Below the pieces are notes generated by a model that saw only the letters and a list, made by a program, of their open reading frames with translations, ran no database searches and had not been told where the DNA came from. Source: CAYFKJ01 sp964401845 (lineage in GTDB: Bacteria; Pseudomonadota; Alphaproteobacteria; UBA2966). From it: DNA of 6,851 bases. Positions within the stretch are counted from its first letter, which is position 1, and each line of letters begins with the position of its first letter. The stretch covers positions 1-6,851 of the forward strand of contig CAYOAD010000205.1 in assembly GCA_964401845.1 (NCBI GenBank), written 5' to 3'. A program made the translations under genes and the position numbers. Shown piece by piece: positions 1 through 5,239 of this stretch.

Positions 1-222
1 AGCGGCCTGGAGCGCGGTGCTGACGTTGTCCACGGCGCGGGCTGCCTGGACCGCTGCGAGTTTGGTCCGACCGTAGTGATCTATCCGGAAGGCGTTTGGT
101 ACAGCGTGCAATCCGAGGCCGATGTCAACGAAATAATCCAGTCCCACCTGGTCGGCGGCGGCCGCGTGGAGCGTTTGATGCTGCAGCCCGACCAGGCCGC
201 ACCGGAAAAGGCCGAAGCGTGA
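1..222 (+). CDS. Thioredoxin-fold [2Fe-2S] ferredoxin family protein, 3' end only
   Basis: This is the C-terminal 73 residues of a gene that begins left of the window and ends at TGA 220-222. The visible part contains AGCLDRCEFGPTVVIYPEG (fragment residues 13-31) followed by WY and a C-terminal region reading EIIQSHLVGGG. This is the pattern of the thioredoxin-like [2Fe-2S] ferredoxin family (Shethna-type / NuoE-like). The two cysteines in CxxxC (fragment residues 15 and 19) would be the second pair of cluster ligands; the first pair must lie upstream. Proteins of this family are soluble electron carriers, and the partner here cannot be told. The last residues (PDQAAPEKAEA) look like a disordered acidic tail. 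The gene ends 37 bases before mnmE and shows no clear terminator. Family assignment is fairly sure; the exact role is unknown. Confidence 0.8.
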   Translation, partial: SGLERGADVVHGAGCLDRCEFGPTVVIYPEGVWYSVQSEADVNEIIQSHLVGGGRVERLMLQPDQAAPEKAEA

Positions 223-246
223 GGTAGGCCTTTACCGGCGGCGCCT

Positions 247-259
247 GTAAGATCGCGCC
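247..259 (+). promoter_or_regulatory. Possible -10 element of mnmE, leaderless geometry (weak)
   Basis: TAAGAT at 248-253 matches TATAAT at four of six positions. The slightly wider GTAAGATC (247-254) resembles the alphaproteobacterial housekeeping -10 form GCTANAWC. A six-base GC discriminator (CGCGCC) leads straight to the mnmE ATG at 260, so transcription would start on the start codon. No Shine-Dalgarno sequence is visible in front of this ATG, which fits. The -35 is poor: TTTACC at 231-236 is too close, with an 11-base spacer. Read-through from the ferredoxin gene is the alternative. Confidence 0.25.
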
Positions 260-1621
260 ATGCAGCGTTCCGAGCAAACCATATTCGCCCTGTCCAGCGG
301 CGCCCTTCCGGCCGGGGTCGCTGTGCTACGGGTTTCCGGCGCGGCCGCCGGCGATTGTCTCGATGCACTCGCGGGATCGCGCCCGCCGCCGCGCAAGGCC
401 CGGCTGACACCGCTTCACCACCCGGCGTCGGGGGATTTGCTGGACCAGGCATTGGTGATCTGGTTTCCGGGGCCGGAAAGCTTCACGGGGGAGGATGTCG
501 CGGAGTTTCACCTGCATGGGGGGCGGGCCGTCGTACAGGCCGTCTCCGAGGCGCTGACGGTGTTGCCGGGCCTCTCTCCGGCCGAGCCCGGAGAGTTCAG
601 CCGCCGGGCCTTCGAGCACGGCAAGTTCGATCTCACCCAGGCGGAGGGCATCGCGGATCTCGTGGCGGCGGAGACCGACGTTCAGCGCAGGCAGGCGCTG
701 CGTCAGACAGCCGGCGCTTTGGGCGCGCTCTACGAGGAATGGCGGCAACGTCTGGTGCGGCTCCTGGCCTACGTTGAGGCTGATATCGATTTTGCCGAGG
801 AAGGGGACATGCCGCAGGATTTGGCTTCGGCGGTGACAGTGGAGCTAGCCGAACTAGGCACGGAAATTACCCGGCACCTTGATGACGGCCATCGCGGTGA
901 ACGGCTTCGCGACGGCATCTATGTCGTGATCGTGGGCCCCACGAATGTCGGAAAATCAAGTCTTTTGAACGCCTTGGCGCAGCGGGAGGCAGCTATTGTC
1001 TCGGCCACCGCCGGGACAACGCGCGACGTCGTCGAGGTCCATTTGAACATCGCCGGATATCCGGTGATCGTTGCCGATACGGCAGGATTAAGGGAAGCAG
1101 CGGATGAAATTGAGAGCGAAGGCGTCCGGCGTGCCCTGCAGCGCGCCGACGATGCCGACTTGCGTATCGTCCTGCTTGATGCGCAGACCTGGCCGGAGAT
1201 TGAGCCCGGCGTATTGGCCGTGATCGATGAACGGGCGATTGTCGCCGTCAACAAAACGGACCTGGTCGGCCGTATGACGGGAGGCGCTGTCGGCGTTGGC
1301 CAGTTCCATCCTGTCTCCGTGTGGACGGGAGCAGGCATGGAGGAATTGGTGGAGGCCATTGAGGGGGCGATTAGGTCGAGGTTTGCCGTGGCAGCGGCGC
1401 CGGGCCTGACCAGAATGCGCCACCGTGAAGCCTTGCAGGACTGCCTTGCCGCCCTGGAGCGGTTTTTGCGATCCAGTGACCGGGGCACGGATACCGTGGT
1501 ACCGGAACTGGCGGCAGAGGATGTTCGCCTGGCTATGCGGTCGTTGGGAAGAATTACCGGACGGGTCGATGTAGAGGATTTGCTAGATATTGTGTTTAGA
1601 GAATTCTGTATAGGCAAATAG
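260..1621 (+). CDS. mnmE: tRNA uridine-5-carboxymethylaminomethyl synthesis GTPase MnmE
   Basis: MnmE (TrmE) works with MnmG in the cytoplasm to build the 5-(carboxymethyl)aminomethyl group on wobble U34 of tRNAs reading NNA/NNG codons, using a tetrahydrofolate one-carbon unit. The protein has 453 residues, against 454 in E. coli. The N-terminal folate-binding domain opens with TIFALSSG and PAGVAVLRVSG (residues 7-27). A helical domain follows, with the G domain inserted in it. G motifs visible: G1 GPTNVGKS (226-233), including the Asn of the potassium-binding loop (N229); G2 TTRD (253-256); G3 DTAG (273-276); G4 NKTD (331-334). E285 aligns with the E. coli catalytic Glu282. The end is the family's FCIGK motif, with Cys450. 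ATG 260 is chosen because it gives the standard N-terminus; no Shine-Dalgarno sequence precedes it. The last 25 or so codons are markedly richer in A/T-ending codons (aga, ata, tgt, aaa) than the rest of the gene. Confidence 0.98.
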   Translation: MQRSEQTIFALSSGALPAGVAVLRVSGAAAGDCLDALAGSRPPPRKARLTPLHHPASGDLLDQALVIWFPGPESFTGEDVAEFHLHGGRAVVQAVSEALTVLPGLSPAEPGEFSRRAFEHGKFDLTQAEGIADLVAAETDVQRRQALRQTAGALGALYEEWRQRLVRLLAYVEADIDFAEEGDMPQDLASAVTVELAELGTEITRHLDDGHRGERLRDGIYVVIVGPTNVGKSSLLNALAQREAAIVSATAGTTRDVVEVHLNIAGYPVIVADTAGLREAADEIESEGVRRALQRADDADLRIVLLDAQTWPEIEPGVLAVIDERAIVAVNKTDLVGRMTGGAVGVGQFHPVSVWTGAGMEELVEAIEGAIRSRFAVAAAPGLTRMRHREALQDCLAALERFLRSSDRGTDTVVPELAAEDVRLAMRSLGRITGRVDVEDLLDIVFREFCIGK

Positions 1622-1667
1622 GCTATTCCGGTGCGTAAACGACACAAGATTTCGGTCTGCCGCCCTA

Positions 1668-1683
1668 TGTTTCACGTGAAACA
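1668..1683. promoter_or_regulatory. parS: parS centromere site 1 (intergenic), ParB binding site
   Basis: TGTTTCACGTGAAACA is a perfect 16-base palindrome identical to the canonical chromosomal parS. With the flanking A1667 and T1684 the palindrome is 18 bases. It lies between mnmE and mnmG, about 50 bases upstream of the predicted mnmG promoter. parS is where ParB loads onto DNA and closes into a CTP-dependent sliding clamp. The cognate parAB genes lie about 2.7 kb downstream in this window. Identity with the consensus is seen directly; binding is inferred from the family. Confidence 0.96.
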
Positions 1684-1714
1684 TCCGGTGCGCAATTCCG
1701 GACCAACCTGGTTT

Positions 1715-1737
1715 AACCGTCTTCGGATGGTTTGACT
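1715..1737 (+). terminator. UUCG-capped hairpin, possible weak terminator of mnmE
   Basis: AACCGTC (1715-1721) and GATGGTT (1726-1732) pair over seven positions, with one G-T pair, around a TTCG loop (1722-1725). The loop is closed by C-G, giving the exceptionally stable cUUCGg tetraloop. The 3' flank TTTGACTT has a few U residues but no real U-tract, so intrinsic termination would be weak at best. The hairpin could instead protect the mnmE mRNA 3' end. Its 3' arm ends on the first base of the -35 element of the next promoter. Confidence 0.4.
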
Positions 1738-1766
1738 TGGTGCCCCCGCCTCCCTACATTCCGGCC
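1732..1766 (+). promoter_or_regulatory. Sigma-70-type promoter of mnmG, predicted leaderless transcript
   Basis: A -35 TTGACT (1732-1737, five of six to consensus) and a -10 TACATT (1755-1760, four of six) are separated by an ideal 17-base spacer. The pair also fits the looser alphaproteobacterial housekeeping form. A six-base GC-rich discriminator CCGGCC (1761-1766) follows, so the expected start nucleotide is A1767, the first base of the mnmG ATG. The lack of a Shine-Dalgarno sequence before that ATG agrees with a leaderless mRNA. A GC-rich discriminator is typical of growth-rate- or ppGpp-sensitive promoters, but that step is inference. Confidence 0.55.
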
Positions 1767-3713
1767 ATGACCGGACACCGCCAAGACACGCATGGGCTCA
1801 GCCCGCTGACAGATACCGAACTGCAACGGCGTCCGGTCTTCGACGTTATCGTTGTGGGCGGAGGGCATGCCGGCTGCGAGGCGGCGGCGGCGTCCGCCAG
1901 ACTGGGCGCCGACACGCTCCTCGTTACGCACCGCGCGGATACGGTCGGTGAATTGTCCTGCAACCCGGCAATTGGCGGCTTGGGCAAGGGTCACCTGGTG
2001 CGCGAAATAGACGCTCTGGACGGCCTGATGGGCGTTGTCGCGGATCGGGCGGGCATCCAGTTCCGCCTGCTGAACCGGCGGAAAGGCCCGGCGGTCAGAG
2101 GGCCCCGGGCGCAGGTCGACCGCGGGCTGTACAAAGATGCAATGCAAAGGGTCTTGTCCGAACAAGAGCGGCTCTCGGTCGTAGAAGCTTCGGTTGAGGA
2201 TTTGGTCATCGTTGAGGGGGAGGGCGGCGTTCCCCACGTCGAAGGCGTCGTGATTGCCAGCGGTCGGGAGATCCGCGGCCGGTCGGTCGTTGTGACCACG
2301 GGCACCTTCCTGCGGGGCCTGATTCATATCGGCGAGCATTCGGAAGAGGCGGGCCGCGTCGGTGAAGCGCCCTCGAACGGGCTTTCGCATTCACTTGGAA
2401 AACTGGGTCTGAGGCTCGGCCGTTTGAAGACCGGTACGCCGCCGCGGCTCGACGGCTCGACCATCGACTACAGCCAATTAGCGGAGCAGCCCGGCGACAA
2501 TCCCCCGGAAGCATTCTCCTTCCTCACGACCGAAATAACCACGCCTCAGGTGGTTTGCCATATCACCGCCACGACCGGCGCGACGCACGACATCATCAGG
2601 CGGAATATCGATCGGGCGCCGATGTACTCGGGCCGCATCGAAAGCACGGGGCCCAGGTACTGTCCCTCGATTGAGGATAAGGTGGTCCGCTTCGGCCACC
2701 GCGAAGGCCACCAGATATTCCTTGAACCGGAGGGGCTCGACGACGCAACAGTCTATCCCAACGGCATATCGACCTCGTTGCCGGAGGACGTCCAGCTTGC
2801 CATGCTCAAGACCATTCCCGGCCTTGAACAAGCCCGTATCGTCCGGCCCGGTTACGCCATCGAGTATGACTTTGTCGATCCCCGCGAGCTCAGTGCCGCG
2901 CTCCAGGTGCGCAAGGCGCCGGGACTATACCTGGCGGGCCAGATCAACGGCACCACGGGCTACGAGGAGGCCGGCGCCCAGGGCCTTATGGCGGGGCTGA
3001 ACGCCGCTCTTGCGGCGCAGGGCAGGGAAGCCTTCACGCTGGACCGGGCGGACGCCTATATCGGCGTCATGATCGACGACCTGATATCGAGGGGCACGGA
3101 AGAGCCGTACCGCATGTTCACATCCCGCGCCGAGTACCGGCTGAGTCTGAGGGCGGACAACGCCGATCAGCGCCTGACGGCCAAAGGCATGGAGATCGGC
3201 TGCATCGGTCCGATCCGGCGGTCTGCATACGGGGACTGGCAATTCGAGTTGACAGCGGCCCGCGCCATGGCCGCCTCGTTCACGTTGACACCGAACGAAG
3301 CGCGGCGCCACGGACTGACCATCAATCTCGACGGAGTCCGGCGCAGCGCCACCGATCTGCTGGCATTGCCTCAGATCGATATTGCCGCACTTGCCGGTAT
3401 CTGGCCGGAACTCGCTGATCTCAGCGCCCGAGCCGCTGGTCAGCTGGAGGCGGATGCCTTGTACGCCGGCTATCTCGAGCGCCAGGCCGCCGATGTCACA
3501 GCCTTTCGCCGGGATGAGAATCTGACGCTACCGGCGGCAATTGACTACCAGGCCATCGGGGCGCTCTCCGCGGAAACGAGAGGCAAGCTGGAAACGGTGC
3601 GCCCGGCCACACTCGGTGCCGCGGCCCGCATTCCCGGCATGACGCCGGCAGCTCTGACCGCGCTATTGGCCCATGTCAAACGCCGCGATACATCTGACCG
3701 CCGGTCCGCCTAG
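1767..3713 (+). CDS. mnmG: tRNA uridine-5-carboxymethylaminomethyl synthesis enzyme MnmG (GidA)
   Basis: MnmG is the FAD- and NADH-using partner of MnmE in U34 modification of tRNA and acts as a dimer in the cytoplasm. The protein has 648 residues, against 629 in E. coli. Visible in order: FDVIVVGGGHAGCEAA with the dinucleotide-binding glycines (25-40); SCNPAIGGLGKGH (64-76) with conserved Cys65; LNRRKGPAVRGPRAQ (102-116); KTGTPPRLDGS (221-231); GPRYCPSIEDK (295-305) with the second conserved Cys299; a C-terminal FAD signature LYLAGQINGTTGYEEAGAQG near residue 400; EEPYRMFTSRAEYRL near residue 455; and the helical C-terminal domain ending in RIPGMTPAALTALLAHVKR. ATG 1767 puts about 18 more residues before the FAD domain than in E. 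coli. TTG 1737 and GTG 1740 are upstream in-frame alternatives behind a GGATGG, but they lie inside the predicted promoter, so ATG is preferred. rsmG follows after 21 bases and is probably cotranscribed. Confidence 0.97.
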   Translation: MTGHRQDTHGLSPLTDTELQRRPVFDVIVVGGGHAGCEAAAASARLGADTLLVTHRADTVGELSCNPAIGGLGKGHLVREIDALDGLMGVVADRAGIQFRLLNRRKGPAVRGPRAQVDRGLYKDAMQRVLSEQERLSVVEASVEDLVIVEGEGGVPHVEGVVIASGREIRGRSVVVTTGTFLRGLIHIGEHSEEAGRVGEAPSNGLSHSLGKLGLRLGRLKTGTPPRLDGSTIDYSQLAEQPGDNPPEAFSFLTTEITTPQVVCHITATTGATHDIIRRNIDRAPMYSGRIESTGPRYCPSIEDKVVRFGHREGHQIFLEPEGLDDATVYPNGISTSLPEDVQLAMLKTIPGLEQARIVRPGYAIEYDFVDPRELSAALQVRKAPGLYLAGQINGTTGYEEAGAQGLMAGLNAALAAQGREAFTLDRADAYIGVMIDDLISRGTEEPYRMFTSRAEYRLSLRADNADQRLTAKGMEIGCIGPIRRSAYGDWQFELTAARAMAASFTLTPNEARRHGLTINLDGVRRSATDLLALPQIDIAALAGIWPELADLSARAAGQLEADALYAGYLERQAADVTAFRRDENLTLPAAIDYQAIGALSAETRGKLETVRPATLGAAARIPGMTPAALTALLAHVKRRDTSDRRSA

Positions 3714-3734
3714 CCGGCCTGCAACGGCGCGGCA

Positions 3735-4397
3735 ATGACCATGACCGATCCGGCCCCGCCACTGACGCCAGAGGACTTTCGAACAGCCACCGATGTTTCA
3801 CGTGAAACACTGGCGCAGCTGGAGATTTATGTAACGCTTCTGAAGAAATGGCAGCGCGCCATCAACCTGGTCAGCCGGGCGTCACTGGCCGATGTCTGGC
3901 GCCGGCATATGCTTGATTCGGCGCAGCTCATCTCCATGGCGCCGGCGTCGGCGGAGACCTGGATCGACATGGGCAGCGGGGCCGGATTTCCCGGCCTTGT
4001 GCTTGCGATCATGGGAGCCGGCGACATTCATCTGATCGAGAGCGATGGCCGAAAGTGCGCCTTTCTGCATGAAGTGGCGCGGCAGACGAACACGCCGGTT
4101 CAAATTCACAATTGCCGCATCGAGGATTTTACGGAAACCCCACAATTTCCGCCGAAGGTAGACGTCGTCACGGCACGCGCATTGGCGGCAACGAATGTCT
4201 TACTGGAGTTGGCTCAACCGATTGCGTCACAAGATACGGTATGTCTGTTTCAAAAGGGGCAAGATGTTGATAATGAATTGACGAATTTGCAAAAAAATAG
4301 CAAAATCAGCTTTGAAAAATTGCCAAGTATGACCAACCCGGACAGTGTCGTGTTAAGAATTGGGGGCCTAGGCCGTGAACGAGTATTCAACACATAG
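3735..4397 (+). CDS. rsmG: 16S rRNA (guanine527-N7)-methyltransferase RsmG (GidB)
   Basis: RsmG transfers a methyl group from S-adenosylmethionine to N7 of G527 (E. coli numbering) of 16S rRNA; its loss in other bacteria gives low-level streptomycin resistance. The protein has 220 residues, near the family norm. Family motifs: KWQRAINLVS (38-47), RHMLDSAQL (57-65), the SAM-binding loop WIDMGSGAGFPG (76-87), IESDGRKCAFL (101-111), VTARALA (145-151) and LFQKGQ (171-176). Residues 21-25, VSRET, are encoded by a perfect parS site, so the N-terminus is under double constraint. ATG 3735 and ATG 3741 are both possible starts; neither has a clear Shine-Dalgarno sequence, and translational coupling to mnmG 21 bases upstream is likely. 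The last 65 or so codons are strikingly AT-rich compared with all neighbours. The 3' end overlaps parA by 23 bases in another frame. Confidence 0.97.
   Translation: MTMTDPAPPLTPEDFRTATDVSRETLAQLEIYVTLLKKWQRAINLVSRASLADVWRRHMLDSAQLISMAPASAETWIDMGSGAGFPGLVLAIMGAGDIHLIESDGRKCAFLHEVARQTNTPVQIHNCRIEDFTETPQFPPKVDVVTARALAATNVLLELAQPIASQDTVCLFQKGQDVDNELTNLQKNSKISFEKLPSMTNPDSVVLRIGGLGRERVFNT
3794..3809. promoter_or_regulatory. parS: parS centromere site 2, inside the rsmG coding sequence
   Basis: This is a second perfect TGTTTCACGTGAAACA palindrome, identical to site 1. It lies in the rsmG frame as (ga)T GTT TCA CGT GAA ACA, encoding Asp20-Val-Ser-Arg-Glu-Thr25. The 18-base extension seen at site 1 is absent, because position 3810 is C. 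The two sites are about 2.1 kb apart centre to centre, and this one is about 570 bases upstream of parA. ParB loaded here would spread over the parAB operon, which could feed back on its expression; that effect is inference. Confidence 0.96.
4278..4307 (+). promoter_or_regulatory. Candidate parAB promoter inside the rsmG 3' end
   Basis: TTGACG (4278-4283) is a near-consensus -35. It is followed after 17 bases by CAAAAT (4301-4306, four of six). Read as GCAAAATC (4300-4307), it differs from the alphaproteobacterial -10 form GCTANAWC at one fixed position. The surrounding DNA is the most AT-rich in the window. Transcription would start near 4313 and give a leader of about 60 bases before the parA GTG. 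AT-rich sequence produces promoter look-alikes easily, so this is a candidate only; parAB may also be read from the mnmG promoter. Confidence 0.4.
4362..4366 (+). promoter_or_regulatory. Probable ribosome binding site of parA
   Basis: A run of five G lies eight bases before GTG 4375. It is the only purine-rich stretch near the start and supports GTG 4375 over later codons; no other plausible in-frame start precedes the Walker A motif. It overlaps the start of a GGCCTAGGCC palindrome (4365-4374). Confidence 0.5.
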
Positions 4398-5229
4398 CGC
4401 GACGATCGAAAATGATGGCGGAGTTCCGGCAGCGCTGAGTGTCGTTGCCGAACAAACCCGAATATTCGCCATCGCCAACCAAAAAGGCGGCGTGGGTAAA
4501 ACCACGACGACGATCAATCTGGCAACCGCGCTGGCGGCCGTCGGCTGCCGCGTGCTGATCGTCGACCTCGACCCGCAAGGCAATGCGAGCACCGGTCTCG
4601 GCATCGACCGGGCGCAGCGGGAGCTGTCGAGCTACGACGTCCTGGCCGGCTCCGCCACCATCGAAGAAGCCAGCGCACCCAGCCGCATACCAGGCTTGGA
4701 CATCGTGCCCTCGACCATGGACCTGTCGGGTGCGGAATTGGAGCTCGTCGACATTGAGCGCCGCAGCTACCGCTTGCGCGACGCCATGGAGGGGGAGGTT
4801 TCGAAATACCAATACGTCCTGATCGACTGCCCGCCCTCGCTTGGCCTGCTGACCTTGAACGCCCTGACCGCCGCGCAGTCGGTCCTGGTGCCTCTGCAAT
4901 GCGAATTCTTTGCCTTGGAGGGCCTGAGCCAACTTCTAAGTACGATTGAAAGAGTTAGTGCTGCATTCAACCCGATACTCGATATCCAGGGCATCGTGCT
5001 GACCATGTTCGACAAACGGAACAATCTGTCGGGACAGGTCGCCGACGATGTCCGTGAATATCTCGGCGACAAGGTTTATGACACTGTCATCCCGCGCAAC
5101 GTCCGCATTTCGGAGGCGCCCTCGCACGGCAAACCGGCTTTGCTCTACGATCACCAATGCGCCGGCAGCCGGGCCTACATCCAATTGGCCGGCGAAGTGT
5201 TGCGCCGTGAGCGTCGCCGTGCAGCCTGA
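4375..5229 (+). CDS. parA: Chromosome partitioning ATPase ParA (Soj)
   Basis: ParA is the deviant-Walker ATPase that binds nonspecific DNA as an ATP dimer and moves ParB-parS complexes to segregate the replicated origin; ParB stimulates its ATP hydrolysis. The protein has 284 residues. Residues 1-29 form a short variable lead, followed by the core RIFAIANQKGGVGKTT. The deviant Walker A KGGVGKT (37-43) has the signature Lys37 and Lys42; Walker A' is DLDPQGNAS (64-72); Walker B is VLIDCPPS (148-155) with Asp151. The conserved ISEAPSHGKP (245-254) and an arginine-rich C-terminal helix complete the Soj-type chromosomal form, with no N-terminal helix-turn-helix as in plasmid ParA. It starts with GTG inside rsmG (23-base overlap), and parB follows after 10 bases. 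Confidence 0.97.
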   Translation: MNEYSTHSATIENDGGVPAALSVVAEQTRIFAIANQKGGVGKTTTTINLATALAAVGCRVLIVDLDPQGNASTGLGIDRAQRELSSYDVLAGSATIEEASAPSRIPGLDIVPSTMDLSGAELELVDIERRSYRLRDAMEGEVSKYQYVLIDCPPSLGLLTLNALTAAQSVLVPLQCEFFALEGLSQLLSTIERVSAAFNPILDIQGIVLTMFDKRNNLSGQVADDVREYLGDKVYDTVIPRNVRISEAPSHGKPALLYDHQCAGSRAYIQLAGEVLRRERRRAA

Positions 5230-5233
5230 GGAA
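5228..5233 (+). promoter_or_regulatory. Shine-Dalgarno sequence that fixes the parB start
   Basis: GAGGAA overlaps the parA stop codon (TGA 5227-5229) and lies six bases before ATG 5240. It abuts the other candidate, ATG 5234, too closely to serve it. ATG 5240 is therefore the start, and the overlap with the parA stop suggests translational coupling. Confidence 0.75.
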
Positions 5234-5239
5234 ATGGTC

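Noticed and set aside
26..34. TTGTCCACG resembling a DnaA box
   Set aside because: It has two mismatches to TTATCCACA, lies inside a coding sequence and is isolated. A similar weak match at 6133-6141 is also alone, so there is no evidence for an origin in this window.
919..1647. Long open frame of 242 codons on the minus strand opposite mnmE
   Set aside because: It is antisense to a well-conserved gene, has no recognisable domain, and is the usual product of GC-rich codon bias. The same holds for other frames opposite or inside mnmE, mnmG, parA and parB.
3276..3291. parS-like sequence with a TTCACGTTGACA core inside mnmG
   Set aside because: It matches canonical parS at only about 10 of 16 positions and the right half-site is broken, so ParB is unlikely to load here.
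5048..5239. Upstream in-frame extension of parB into parA
   Set aside because: The frame is open but encodes no ParB-like sequence. The Shine-Dalgarno sequence and the conserved N-terminus both place the start at 5240.
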